DNA from: Maribacter sp. BPC-D8
GTDB lineage: Bacteria; Bacteroidota; Bacteroidia; Flavobacteriales; Flavobacteriaceae
Length of the DNA stretch: 64,000 nucleotides
Direction of reading: 5' to 3'
Assembly (NCBI RefSeq): GCF_035207705.1
Contig: NZ_CP128187.1
Location: 1,922,001 to 1,986,000 of the forward strand
The notes under the pieces were generated by a model, which searched no databases, had not been told where the DNA came from, and worked only from the letters and a program-made list of their open reading frames with translations. Both the position numbers and the translations under genes were made by a program. This document shows positions 47,193-56,595 of this stretch, piece by piece (position 1 is the first letter of the stretch; every line of letters begins with the position of its first letter).

Positions 47193-48887
47193 ATGAGTGT
47201 TCAAACCTGGACGTATATTTTAGTAGGAATCACCTTTGCCCTTTATATAGGCATCGCGATATATTCAAGAGCTGGATCCACAAAGGACTTTTATGTTGCC
47301 GGTGGCGGAGTTTCACCACTTGCCAACGGGATGGCAACTGCAGCTGATTGGATGTCTGCCGCATCTTTCATTTCAATGGCAGGGATAATTTCTTTTGCAG
47401 GCTATGATGGTTCAGTATACCTAATGGGCTGGACAGGTGGCTATGTGTTACTAGCATTACTATTAGCACCCTATTTACGTAAATTCGGGAAATTCACAGT
47501 TCCTGATTTTATAGGTGATAGATACTATTCAAAAACAGCACGTATTGTGGCTGTAATTTGCGCATTAATTGTTTCGTTTACTTATGTAGCAGGTCAAATG
47601 CGCGGTGTTGGTGTTGTATTCTCAAGATTCCTTCAAGTAGACATTGACACAGGTGTGATTATAGGCATGATTATCGTTCTTTTTTATGCAGTTTTAGGCG
47701 GAATGAAAGGCATCACTTATACACAAGTAGCTCAGTACTGTGTTCTGATTTTTGCCTTTATGGTTCCCGCTATCTTCATATCTATTCAAATGACCGGAAA
47801 CCCTATTCCACAATTAGGTATGGGATCAACTTTAAATGATGGCTCTGGTACATTCTTATTAGATAAGTTAGACGGATTATCAACTGAACTAGGATTCAAT
47901 GAATACACCGACGGCTCTAAATCTGTAACAGATATTTTTGCCATCACTTTAGCTTTAATGGTCGGTACCGCAGGGCTACCACATGTAATCGTTAGATTTT
48001 TTACCGTTAAAAAAGTAAAAGATGCACGTAAATCTGCGGGATTAGCATTGTTACTGATCGCTATTCTATACACTACGGCACCAGCTGTTTCTGTATTTGC
48101 AAAAACCAATCTTATTAATACCGTTAGCAACGAAGAATATTCTAGCATGCCGGTTTGGTTTAAAAATTGGGAAGAAACCGGACTACTTTCTTTTGACGAT
48201 AAAAATGAAGATGGTAAAATTCAATATGTAGCTGATAAGACCAAAAACGAATTAACCATAGATAATGATATTATGGTATTGGCGAATCCTGAAATTGCAG
48301 ATTTACCAGCTTGGGTAATTGCCTTAGTAGCAGCTGGCGGATTAGCAGCAGCACTTTCAACAGCGGCGGGTCTATTACTTGTTATTTCGGCATCGGTTTC
48401 TCATGATTTAGTAAAGAAAGTATTTAAACCGAATATTTCTGACAAAGCAGAATTGTGGGTGGCTAGAGGTGCAGCAACAGTTGCCGTAGTTATTGCCGGT
48501 TATTTTGGCATAAATCCGCCTGGGTTTGTAGCTGCAGTAGTCGCACTGGCATTCGGTCTGGCAGCAGCCTCCTTCTTCCCCGCAATTGTTCTCGGTATCT
48601 TTTATAAAAAAATGAATAAAGAAGGAGCTATCAGCGGTATGGTAGTCGGCATCGTTCTTATGCTGTTCTATATGACCAAGTTTAAATTCGGCTGGTTTGG
48701 CGGCGGAACTCCGGCAGATTGGTGGTTCGGTATTTCGCCAGAAGGGTTTGGTAGTATCGCTATGATTGCTAACTTTATTGTAGCAATTATTGTTTTACAA
48801 TTTACCCCAGAGCCACCTGAAGATGTTCAAGAAATTGTAGAAAATATTAGAATACCCAGTGGTGCAGGTGAAGCCACAGGCCATTAA
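47193..48887 (+). CDS. Sodium:solute symporter, VC_2705/ActP-like acetate permease
   Basis: A 564-residue SSS-family protein with about 13 membrane helices. It has the family starting block FYVAGGGVSPLANGMATAADWMSAASFISMAG and GGYVLLALLLAPYLRKFGKFTVPDFIGDRYYS, and a soluble loop near residue 330 with an EF-hand-like DDKNEDGKIQY. Its neighbours are the DUF4212 subunit upstream and acetyl-CoA synthetase downstream, which suggests that the substrate is acetate or another short organic acid. The substrate is inferred from context, not from a residue signature. Confidence 0.9.
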   Translation: MSVQTWTYILVGITFALYIGIAIYSRAGSTKDFYVAGGGVSPLANGMATAADWMSAASFISMAGIISFAGYDGSVYLMGWTGGYVLLALLLAPYLRKFGKFTVPDFIGDRYYSKTARIVAVICALIVSFTYVAGQMRGVGVVFSRFLQVDIDTGVIIGMIIVLFYAVLGGMKGITYTQVAQYCVLIFAFMVPAIFISIQMTGNPIPQLGMGSTLNDGSGTFLLDKLDGLSTELGFNEYTDGSKSVTDIFAITLALMVGTAGLPHVIVRFFTVKKVKDARKSAGLALLLIAILYTTAPAVSVFAKTNLINTVSNEEYSSMPVWFKNWEETGLLSFDDKNEDGKIQYVADKTKNELTIDNDIMVLANPEIADLPAWVIALVAAGGLAAALSTAAGLLLVISASVSHDLVKKVFKPNISDKAELWVARGAATVAVVIAGYFGINPPGFVAAVVALAFGLAAASFFPAIVLGIFYKKMNKEGAISGMVVGIVLMLFYMTKFKFGWFGGGTPADWWFGISPEGFGSIAMIANFIVAIIVLQFTPEPPEDVQEIVENIRIPSGAGEATGH

Positions 48888-48961
48888 TTAAAACAAATCA
48901 ACATTCAACAACAACAACCAAAGGATTTCAAGACCCTTTGCATATTAAACTAACGCATACC

Positions 48962-50869
48962 ATGAGTAATTACCACATTAAACATCTGGAGGAGTATTAT
49001 CAAGTTTATCGAAAATCGGTCCGTAATCCTGAAGCGTTTTGGGAAGAAATTGCAGAAGAACATTTTGTTTGGCGTAAGCGCTGGGATAGTGTGCTGAGTT
49101 GGGATTTTAAGAAGCCAGAAATAAAATGGTTCGAAGGTGCTAAATTGAACATTACCGAAAACTGTTTGGATCGTCATTTACCAACAAGAGGAGAAAAAAC
49201 GGCAATCATATTCGAACCCAACAATCCTGAGGAGGAAGCACTACATATAACCTATAGGCAATTACATGAGCGTGTTTGTCGTATGGCAAATGTTTTGTTG
49301 GACCATGGTGTTAAAAAAGGAGATCGTGTTTGTATTTATCTACCAATGATTCCTGAATTGTCGGTAGCACTTTTAGCATGTGCACGTATTGGCGCGATAC
49401 ATTCGGTAGTATTTGCTGGTTTTTCTTCACATGCATTATCAACACGTATCAATGATTCTGATTGTAAAATTGTACTAACATCAGACGGTTCATTTCGCGG
49501 TAACAAATCAATCGATTTAAAAGGTATTGTAGATAAAGCACTAGAAGCTTGCCCTGGTGTAGCGAATGTTTTGGTCGTAAAACGTACAGGATCTGAAATT
49601 ACTATGCTTCCAGCTAGAGATAAATGGTTACAACCATTACTTGATGAAGCTTATGCAGATTGCGTTGCTGAAATTATGGATGCCGAAGACCCTTTGTTTA
49701 TTTTATATACCTCAGGATCCACAGGTACTCCAAAGGGGATGGTACATACTACCGCCGGTTACATGGTGTACACGGCATATACTTTTAAAAATGTATTTCA
49801 ATATACAGAAAATGATGTCTATTGGTGTACTGCTGATATTGGATGGATAACGGGTCACTCATACATAGTTTACGGACCGTTAGCAAACGGAGCAACGACA
49901 TTGATGTTTGAAGGTGTTCCCTCCTACCCAGATTTTGGTCGTTTTTGGGATGTGGTTCAAAAACATAAAGTAAATCAATTTTATACCGCACCTACAGCAA
50001 TTAGAGCATTAGCAAAAGAGAATTTAGAATACGTTGAAAAATACGACCTATCTAGTCTTAAAGTATTAGGGTCTGTTGGCGAACCCATAAATGAGGAAGC
50101 TTGGCACTGGTACAATAATAATGTAGGTAAAAAGAACAGCCCTATTGTTGATACTTGGTGGCAAACTGAAACTGGCGGTATTATGATTACCCCTATTCCA
50201 TATGTAACCCCTACTACTCCTACTTACGCAACCCTACCATTTATTGGTATTCAGCCAGCATTAATGGATGAAAGTGCAAAAGAGATAAAAGGAAACCAAG
50301 TCGAAGGTCGTTTATGTATTAAATTCCCATGGCCAGCAATTGCAAGAACTATCTGGGGGAATCATGATCGCTATAGAGATACTTATTTTTCAGCATATGA
50401 AAATATGTATTTCACAGGTGATGGCGCTTTGAGAGATGCTGTTGGCTATTATAGAATAACGGGGCGTGTAGATGATGTTATCATTGTATCGGGTCATAAT
50501 TTAGGTACTGCACCAATTGAAGATGCTATCAACGAACACCCAGCAGTTGCAGAATCTGCAATTGTAGGTTTCCCGCATGATGTAAAAGGAAATGCGCTCT
50601 ATGGATATGTTATTTTAAAAGAAACAGGAGAAAGCAGAGATCGCGATAACCTAAGAAAAGAAATTAATCAGCAGATTACAGAACATGTTGGTCCTATTGC
50701 AAAACTAGATAAGATTCAGTTTGTAAACGGACTTCCTAAAACGCGTAGTGGTAAAATTATGCGTAGAATTCTTCGTAAAATTGCCAGTAACGATACTAGT
50801 AATTTAGGGGATACAAGTACTTTATTAAATCCGGAAATTGTTCAAGAAATTATGGATAATTCCTTATAA
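48962..50869 (+). CDS. acs: Acetate-CoA ligase (acetyl-CoA synthetase)
   Basis: Activates acetate to acetyl-CoA with ATP through an acetyl-AMP intermediate. The 635-residue protein starts at ATG 48962; a TTG at 48938 would add 8 residues with no family similarity. Visible motifs: ILYTSGSTGTPKGMVHT (P-loop-like A3), WWQTETGGIMITP (A5), YFTGDGALRDAVGYYRITGRVDDVIIVSGHNLGTAPIE (A7-A8) and PKTRSGKIMRRILRKI with the catalytic Lys regulated by acetylation. It follows the symporter gene by 74 bases and has its own terminator, so the three genes form an acetate uptake and activation unit. Confidence 0.96.
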   Translation: MSNYHIKHLEEYYQVYRKSVRNPEAFWEEIAEEHFVWRKRWDSVLSWDFKKPEIKWFEGAKLNITENCLDRHLPTRGEKTAIIFEPNNPEEEALHITYRQLHERVCRMANVLLDHGVKKGDRVCIYLPMIPELSVALLACARIGAIHSVVFAGFSSHALSTRINDSDCKIVLTSDGSFRGNKSIDLKGIVDKALEACPGVANVLVVKRTGSEITMLPARDKWLQPLLDEAYADCVAEIMDAEDPLFILYTSGSTGTPKGMVHTTAGYMVYTAYTFKNVFQYTENDVYWCTADIGWITGHSYIVYGPLANGATTLMFEGVPSYPDFGRFWDVVQKHKVNQFYTAPTAIRALAKENLEYVEKYDLSSLKVLGSVGEPINEEAWHWYNNNVGKKNSPIVDTWWQTETGGIMITPIPYVTPTTPTYATLPFIGIQPALMDESAKEIKGNQVEGRLCIKFPWPAIARTIWGNHDRYRDTYFSAYENMYFTGDGALRDAVGYYRITGRVDDVIIVSGHNLGTAPIEDAINEHPAVAESAIVGFPHDVKGNALYGYVILKETGESRDRDNLRKEINQQITEHVGPIAKLDKIQFVNGLPKTRSGKIMRRILRKIASNDTSNLGDTSTLLNPEIVQEIMDNSL

Positions 50870-50901
50870 AGGAGTATTCAATTCTTAGGAATAAAAATTA
50901 T

Positions 50902-50946
50902 AAAATCCATCAGGATCATTTAACTATGAGTTTGATGGATTTTTAT
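50902..50946 (+). terminator. Terminator after acs
   Basis: Stem AAAATCCATCA (50902-50912) with TGATGGATTTT (50933-50943), 20-base loop, followed by TATTTTC. A long loop and T-rich tail make it a weaker candidate than the other terminators in this window. Confidence 0.7.
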
Positions 50947-51010
50947 TTTCAACAAAATCTTCGATTGCAAAAGATACTATACTCTGAGATTTAAAGAATA
51001 TAATTTATGG

Positions 51011-52237
51011 TTAACTTGAAAATGCACGATTACTAGCAAAAAGAGGTCGCGTTTTAAAGGTCATAAACAGTATTACTGATATGAGTCCGCATACACCTAA
51101 ACCAGCAAAAAGTGCCCATACAGAATCTTCAATAAAGCTACCCACGAATATAGAAATCGGTATAGAAAGAATGGTAGAAATGAATCCGGTAATCGCTGCA
51201 CCTATTCCGGCAATATGCCCAATAGGTTCCATGGCTATGGATCTCATATTTCCCCAAATAAATCCTAAGCACAAAAACTGAAGTGAAAGAAATATCAGTA
51301 AAATAGTTATGCTTGGGTCTTTAGATCCAAAAAATAACACACTATATAATAAGGCTATAAAAGTAAAAGCTACTAAGGCTGTGAACGATAAATTTCGCAT
51401 ACCAAAACGAAGTACCAAGGTACCATTCATTAAGGTTGAAAAACCAACCGATAGCGCCAACCCTGCAAACACATAAGGAAATGTTTCCGTCAATCCGTAA
51501 AGCTCCTCAAAAACATGTTGAGCAGAACTTAAATACACCAAAAAAGAACCCGTAATAAAGCCTGATATCATGGTACATGAAACCGTTTCTTTATGTCTAA
51601 TAATTTCCTTAGTCCCTCTAACAAATACATGGAATGAGAAAGGTACTTTGTATTCTGGATGCAATGTTTCTGCCTGTCTTTTATAAAACCAAATACTAAC
51701 TAATAACGCAAAAAATAGCTGCAAATAAAAGATACCTTGCCAACCTGTAATACCCATAACGGCTTTACCAATTGCAGGCGCCACAACAGGGACCAAAATA
51801 AAAAATGCCGTTACAAAAGACATTATTTTCGCCATATAATCACCCCGATACGTATCGCGTATAATAGAGATACTAATAGTTCTAGGTGCTGATAAACCAA
51901 TCCCCTGCAACACACGCCCTACTAGCATTATTTCAAGATTCGGAGCTAACAAACAAACAACACTAGCTATCAAAAAAACAGTAAAACCTATATAAACAAT
52001 TGGCTTTCTACCAAGACTATCTGAAAGCGGACCAAAGAACAGCTGCCCTACTCCCAAACCTAAAAAAATCATGGTTACCAGCAATTGATTCTGCGTAGGA
52101 TCAAGACTATTGATAGATATGCCAATATCTGCCATTGCAGGCAAAATTGCATCAATAGTTAACGCAACAATTGACATTAAAGAAGCCATTAGGGCAACAA
52201 ACTCAAAATTCGGTTTTACCTGTTCATTCTGCATCAT
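51011..52237 (-). CDS. Bcr/CflA-type multidrug efflux MFS transporter
   Basis: A 408-residue major facilitator protein with 12 predicted helices. The N-terminus MMQNEQVKPNFEFVALMASLMSIVALTIDAILPAMADIG and the loop FGPLSDSLGRKPIVYIG (motif A) match the Bcr/CflA drug exporters; motif C-like VGRVLQGIGLSAPRTISISIIRDTY follows. It would export small toxic compounds by proton antiport; the substrate is unknown. A -7-like TATTTTTG (minus, 52246-52239) ends two bases before the ATG, so the transcript may be leaderless or the second ATG may be used. Confidence 0.88.
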   Translation of the reverse strand: MMQNEQVKPNFEFVALMASLMSIVALTIDAILPAMADIGISINSLDPTQNQLLVTMIFLGLGVGQLFFGPLSDSLGRKPIVYIGFTVFLIASVVCLLAPNLEIMLVGRVLQGIGLSAPRTISISIIRDTYRGDYMAKIMSFVTAFFILVPVVAPAIGKAVMGITGWQGIFYLQLFFALLVSIWFYKRQAETLHPEYKVPFSFHVFVRGTKEIIRHKETVSCTMISGFITGSFLVYLSSAQHVFEELYGLTETFPYVFAGLALSVGFSTLMNGTLVLRFGMRNLSFTALVAFTFIALLYSVLFFGSKDPSITILLIFLSLQFLCLGFIWGNMRSIAMEPIGHIAGIGAAITGFISTILSIPISIFVGSFIEDSVWALFAGLGVCGLISVILFMTFKTRPLFASNRAFSS

Positions 52238-52317
52238 GCAAAAATAAGGCTTAACAATACAAGCAATGTTATTAAAAGTTGATATTTGAGTTTATGCATT
52301 TTTGAAATTCAAATATG

Positions 52318-52325
52318 TACTTTTG
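52318..52325 (+). promoter_or_regulatory. Probable -7 box for udk
   Basis: TACTTTTG matches TAnnTTTG exactly and lies 16 bases before ATG 52342. It overlaps the only upstream in-frame ATG (52315), so that ATG is not a plausible start. Confidence 0.45.
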
Positions 52326-52341
52326 CATTAAATTACAATGT

Positions 52342-52956
52342 ATGCTGATTATAGGTATTGCCGGTGGAACAGGTTGTGGAAAAACCACAGTAGTAAATCA
52401 AATTATAAATGAGTTGCCAAATGAAGAAGTTGGGGTAATTTCACAAGATTCGTACTATAACGACCTATCTCATTTATCTCTTGAAGAAAGACGCAAAACT
52501 AACTTTGACCACCCAAGTTCTATAGATTTCGCACTACTTGAGAAGCATTTAATAGCTTTAAAAAATGGAGAGTCTATCGAACAACCTGTATACTCCTTTT
52601 TAGAATGTAACAGAACCGCAAAGACTATACTTACCCACCCTACTAAGGTTATTATCGTAGAAGGCATTTTAATTATGACCAATTCTGCTATTCGCAAAAT
52701 GTTCGATATTAAAATATTCGTACATGCTGACACCGATGAAAGATTGATCAGAAGATTAAAAAGAGATGTCAATGAAAGAGGTTGGGATTTAGATGAAACT
52801 ATAGAAAAATACCAAGCTGTAATTAAGCCAATGCACGAGCAGTTTATTGAGCCAACAAAAGAATATGCAGATATTATTATTCCGAATAATAAATACAACA
52901 CTGTTGCCGTTGAAATAGTTAAGAGTATTATTAATGAAAAAATAATGCAAGAGTAA
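52342..52956 (+). CDS. udk: Uridine kinase
   Basis: Phosphorylates uridine and cytidine to the monophosphates. The 204-residue protein from ATG 52342 begins MLIIGIAGGTGCGKTTV, a Walker A motif, with ISQDSYYNDLSH, FDHPSSIDF, IIVEGILIMTNSAIRKMFDIKIFVHADTDERLIRRLKRDV. It is the typical phosphoribulokinase/uridine kinase length. The start at 52315 would add 9 residues inside the promoter. The next gene overlaps the stop codon by one base (TAATG). Confidence 0.95.
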   Translation: MLIIGIAGGTGCGKTTVVNQIINELPNEEVGVISQDSYYNDLSHLSLEERRKTNFDHPSSIDFALLEKHLIALKNGESIEQPVYSFLECNRTAKTILTHPTKVIIVEGILIMTNSAIRKMFDIKIFVHADTDERLIRRLKRDVNERGWDLDETIEKYQAVIKPMHEQFIEPTKEYADIIIPNNKYNTVAVEIVKSIINEKIMQE

Positions 52957-53288
52957 TGGCATTCAAAGATTTAAAACAAAAAAAATGGTTTAAAATCATG
53001 ACTAATATGTATGTATTGGTTCTGTCCGTTTTTCTTGTTTGGATGCTTTTTTTTGATACCAACTCCCTTCTAATTCATTTAGAATTAAGAAAAGAGATAA
53101 AAAAACTGGAAAAAACCCAAGACTTCTTGAAAGATGAAATTGCTAGGGATAAAAAAATTATTGAAAAATTATCTGACGAAGATGAGCTTGAGCGCTTTGC
53201 TCGAGAAGAGTATTATTTGAAGAAAAAGAATGAAGAAATTTATCTTATTGAATACGAGGATAGTTTAAAAGTCAAGGATAAAGAATAG
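52956..53288 (+). CDS. Septum-formation initiator family protein (FtsB/DivIC-like)
   Basis: A 110-residue bitopic membrane protein: one transmembrane helix (about residues 15-32, NMYVLVLSVFLVWMLFF) followed by a coiled coil (LELRKEIKKLEKTQDFLKDEIARDKKIIEKLS) and the conserved LERFAREEYYLKKKNEEIYLIEYE. FtsB/DivIC proteins join the FtsQLB division complex in the periplasm. It overlaps udk by one base. Family assignment is secure, but FtsB versus DivIC naming is not. Confidence 0.85.
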   Translation: MAFKDLKQKKWFKIMTNMYVLVLSVFLVWMLFFDTNSLLIHLELRKEIKKLEKTQDFLKDEIARDKKIIEKLSDEDELERFAREEYYLKKKNEEIYLIEYEDSLKVKDKE

Positions 53289-53477
53289 TTTTTAATATCA
53301 TTTTAATAAGTTTTAGCCTTTCTACATACTACACAATAAACAGCGGCTTAACCATTTCATAATTAAAAGTTTAACGCTTTATTAAAGAAAAGTAAGTGCT
53401 TATTCACTTAGTGTTAACAAAAAGCTTTCATTAGCCCCATAAATAATTGTATTTTTACCACCTAACTTACTTTGAAC

Positions 53478-54251
53478 ATGGGCAAGATTATTGCTATAGC
53501 CAATCAAAAAGGAGGCGTAGGTAAAACTACCACTACAGTTAACTTAGCTGCCTCTCTAGGTGTATTGGAAAAAAAGGTTTTATTAATCGATGCTGACCCC
53601 CAAGCAAATGCAACTTCTGGGTTAGGTATTGATGTTGATGGTGTTGAACTTGGCTCATACCAGCTGATGGAACATACTAAAACTGCTAGGGAAACAATTA
53701 TACCTACAACCTCCCCTAATGTAGACCTTATACCTGCACATATCGATCTAGTCGCCATTGAAATAGAATTGGTTGACAAAGAAGAGCGTGAGTACATGAT
53801 GAAAAAGGCAATTATAGATCTTAAGAATGATTACGATTATATCTTAATTGATTGCGCACCTTCATTAGGTTTATTAACCTTGAATGCACTAACCGCTGCA
53901 GATTCGATAATTATACCAATTCAATGCGAATATTTTGCTTTAGAAGGACTGGGCAAATTATTGAATACAATAAAAAGTGTTCAAAAATTACATAATCCAG
54001 ATTTAGATATTGAAGGCATGTTATTGACTATGTACGATTCTAGGTTACGATTGTCGAACCAAGTAGTTGATGAAGTAAGAAAGCATTTCGGTGATATGGT
54101 TTTTGAAACTGTAATTCAACGTAATGTTAGATTAAGTGAAGCTCCTAGTTATGGAGAAAGTATAATCAAATATGATGCTGCCAGTAAAGGAGCAACAAAC
54201 TATTTGAACATGGCTAACGAGATAGTCAAAAAAAATAAGCAGACGGTTTAA
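53478..54251 (+). CDS. parA: ParA-family chromosome-partitioning ATPase (Soj)
   Basis: A 257-residue Walker-type ATPase with the deviant Walker A KGGVGKTTTTVNLAA (residues 10-24), LLIDADPQANATSGLG and IDCAPSLGLLTLNALTAADSIIIPIQCEYFALEGLGKL. It works with ParB to move chromosome origins. The ATG at 53478 is used; a TTG at 53472 adds two residues. It is 2 bases before parB. No parS sequence was found in the window. Confidence 0.95.
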   Translation: MGKIIAIANQKGGVGKTTTTVNLAASLGVLEKKVLLIDADPQANATSGLGIDVDGVELGSYQLMEHTKTARETIIPTTSPNVDLIPAHIDLVAIEIELVDKEEREYMMKKAIIDLKNDYDYILIDCAPSLGLLTLNALTAADSIIIPIQCEYFALEGLGKLLNTIKSVQKLHNPDLDIEGMLLTMYDSRLRLSNQVVDEVRKHFGDMVFETVIQRNVRLSEAPSYGESIIKYDAASKGATNYLNMANEIVKKNKQTV

Positions 54252-54253
54252 GT

Positions 54254-55162
54254 ATGGCAAAAGCGACAAAGAAACAAGCTTTAGGTAGAGGACTTTCGGC
54301 TCTTTTAAAAGATCCGGAGAATGATATTAATACAGCATCAGATAAGAATGCAGATAAAGTTGTAGGTAACATTATCGAGCTCGATTTAGAACACATTGAA
54401 GTAAACCCATTTCAACCTCGTTCTAATTTCAATGATGAGTCTATAAAAGAATTAGCCACTTCTATTAGAGAACTTGGTGTAATTCAACCAATTACCGTTA
54501 GAAAATTAGGATTTAACGAGTATCAATTAGTATCTGGAGAACGAAGATATCGTGCTTCTAAACTTTTAGGTTTAGACACCATACCGGCATATATACGTAT
54601 CGCTAATGACCAAGAGTCTTTAGAGATGGCATTGGTCGAAAATATACAACGACAAGATTTAGACCCAATAGAAATTGCACTTTCTTACCAACGTCTTATA
54701 GACGAGATTAATCTTACTCAAGAGAGATTGAGTGAGCGTGTTGGTAAAAAACGCTCTACAATTGCCAATTATTTGCGATTGTTGAAATTAGACCCGATTA
54801 TACAAACGGGTATGCGTGATGGTTTTTTAACTATGGGTCACGGTAGAGCTTTGGTCAATATTGACAAAAAGCAAGATCAAATATCACTTTACGAAAAAAT
54901 TATCTTTGACAATCTTTCTGTTAGAGATACCGAAAGTGCCGTAAAAGCATACCACGCAGATGAAGTACCTACTGACGATGTAGTAAAAACGGTAAAAAAA
55001 GAAGCTTCTGTTTTTGTTCGTAAGGGTATTAAAGAACTTACAGATGCCTTATCAGTAAAAGTGGATATAAAATCTGCTGATAATGCAAGAGGAAAAATAA
55101 CCATACCATTTAAGTCTCAAGAGGAATTTGACCGTATCAAAAAATTGATAACAGGTGCGTAA
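54254..55162 (+). CDS. parB: ParB-family chromosome-partitioning protein (Spo0J)
   Basis: A 302-residue DNA-binding CTPase. Its N-terminal ParB domain has IELDLEHIEVNPFQPRSNFNDESIKELATSI and the CTP-binding core VSGERRYRASKLLGLDTIPAYIR, with ENIQRQDLDPIEIA, followed by the helix-turn-helix SERVGKKRSTIANYLRLLKL and a C-terminal dimerisation segment. The gene follows parA after 2 bases and overlaps the DUF5683 gene by 8 bases. Confidence 0.95.
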   Translation: MAKATKKQALGRGLSALLKDPENDINTASDKNADKVVGNIIELDLEHIEVNPFQPRSNFNDESIKELATSIRELGVIQPITVRKLGFNEYQLVSGERRYRASKLLGLDTIPAYIRIANDQESLEMALVENIQRQDLDPIEIALSYQRLIDEINLTQERLSERVGKKRSTIANYLRLLKLDPIIQTGMRDGFLTMGHGRALVNIDKKQDQISLYEKIIFDNLSVRDTESAVKAYHADEVPTDDVVKTVKKEASVFVRKGIKELTDALSVKVDIKSADNARGKITIPFKSQEEFDRIKKLITGA

Positions 55163-55796
55163 CTATCTTTCATTATTAAGTACTCTATTATTATTCATTA
55201 ATTTTTCCTTTTCTCAAGAGGAACAAGATTCTATTCCTAAAACTGAAATAGATAGTGTACAAGCTGACCTTGCCAAAAATGGTGTTGTCATCAAAGATTC
55301 TGTTTCCTTCAAAAAAGCTAAAAAAGAATTCAATCCATTAGCACCAAGTAAAGCAGCATTTTACTCTGCAGTTCTGCCTGGCATGGGTCAAATTTATAAC
55401 AAGCGATACTGGAAAGCCCCTATTGTCTGGGGAGCTATTGGCGGAAGTGTTTACATGTACATCTACAACAATGATCAATATCAACGTTTTAGAACAGCAT
55501 TCATAAGAAGGCAAGCTGGTTTTACAGATGATGAATTTAATGGCGAAGGTATTTTACCATTGTTTGGTGATGACGATCTTGAATATCAACAAGAACGTTT
55601 TCAGAGCGATCGTGATCTTTGGTTAGTAGCTGCAATTGCATTGTATGCTTTAAATATAGTCGACGCCAACGTTGACGCGCATTTAAAACAGTTTAATATT
55701 GATGATGACCTTAGTATAGACTTTGAGCCCTATCTTGATTTAAATCAAGTAACCAATAGTCCTAATTACGGAATGGCATTAATTATAAAATTTTAA
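55155..55796 (+). CDS. DUF5683 domain-containing exported protein
   Basis: A 213-residue protein starting at GTG (55155) inside the end of parB. A signal peptide (MRNYLSLLSTLLLFINFSFSQ) precedes a DUF5683-type region with APSKAAFYSAVLPGMGQIYNKRYWKAPIVWGAIGG (a hydrophobic membrane-inserting stretch) and ALYALNIVDANVDAHLKQFNID. The role is unknown; the family is found next to parB in Bacteroidota and is presumably a cell-envelope component. Confidence 0.78.
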   Translation: MRNYLSLLSTLLLFINFSFSQEEQDSIPKTEIDSVQADLAKNGVVIKDSVSFKKAKKEFNPLAPSKAAFYSAVLPGMGQIYNKRYWKAPIVWGAIGGSVYMYIYNNDQYQRFRTAFIRRQAGFTDDEFNGEGILPLFGDDDLEYQQERFQSDRDLWLVAAIALYALNIVDANVDAHLKQFNIDDDLSIDFEPYLDLNQVTNSPNYGMALIIKF

Positions 55797-55798
55797 GA

Positions 55799-56500
55799 AT
55801 GAGAATCGCACTTTTCGGATACGGAAAAATGGGGCAAATGATAGAACAAGTCGCTATAAAGCGTGGTCATCAAATTGTTGCCAAAATTGACGAAAATTCT
55901 GAAAATATTGATTTTAGCACGATGGATGTTGCTATTGATTTCAGTATGCCAGAAGCTGCTTTCGGCAATATCACTAAATGCTTTAACAACAATGTACCTG
56001 TAATATCAGGTACCACTGGTTGGCTAGATAAATATGATGATGCTTTAACTCTTTGTAATGAAAAAAAAGGAGCATTTATATATGCTTCTAATTTTAGTTT
56101 AGGAGTTAACATTTTTTTCGAGTTGAATAATTACTTGGCAAAAATGATGCAAAATCTTCCTGAATACAGCACTGAGTTAGAAGAAATACATCACACGCAA
56201 AAGCTAGATGCACCTAGCGGAACAGCAATTACTTTAGCTGAAGGTGTTATTGCAAACTCCAACTATAAGCAATGGAAGTTAGACAGTGCATCTCAAGAAA
56301 CTTTAAAAATTACATCTAAAAGAATTGGCACTGTACCTGGTACACATACAGTAGCCTACGATAGTATTGTTGACAGTATTGAGATAAAGCATACTGCTCA
56401 CAATAGAGAGGGTTTTGCCCTAGGTGCAGTTACAGCGGCAGAATGGATTATTGGCAAAACAGGCGTTTTCTCTATGCGAGATGTGTTAAACCTAGGTTAA
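55799..56500 (+). CDS. dapB: 4-hydroxy-tetrahydrodipicolinate reductase
   Basis: Reduces 4-hydroxy-tetrahydrodipicolinate to tetrahydrodipicolinate with NAD(P)H in lysine and diaminopimelate synthesis, and so feeds peptidoglycan. The 233-residue protein begins MRIALFGYGKMGQMIEQVA (Rossmann) and carries IDFSMPEAAFGNI, VISGTTGW, the active-site segment EEIHHTQKLDAPSGTAITLAEG and the NREGFALGAVTAAEWI tail. It is at the short end of the family (about 235-275). It lies 2 bases after the DUF5683 gene. Confidence 0.95.
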   Translation: MRIALFGYGKMGQMIEQVAIKRGHQIVAKIDENSENIDFSTMDVAIDFSMPEAAFGNITKCFNNNVPVISGTTGWLDKYDDALTLCNEKKGAFIYASNFSLGVNIFFELNNYLAKMMQNLPEYSTELEEIHHTQKLDAPSGTAITLAEGVIANSNYKQWKLDSASQETLKITSKRIGTVPGTHTVAYDSIVDSIEIKHTAHNREGFALGAVTAAEWIIGKTGVFSMRDVLNLG

Positions 56501-56595
56501 AAACGTAACAAAAATCAATCTCAAAGACTTATGAATTATTGATGACTTAATTAGCATCAAAAAAATTCATTCTATTTCAATAAAAATTAAAGAAT

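Noticed and set aside
53289..53477. parS site or origin of replication near parAB
   Set aside because: No 16-bp palindrome of the TGTTTCACGTGAAACA type, no DnaA-box cluster and no dnaA were seen in or near the parAB genes.
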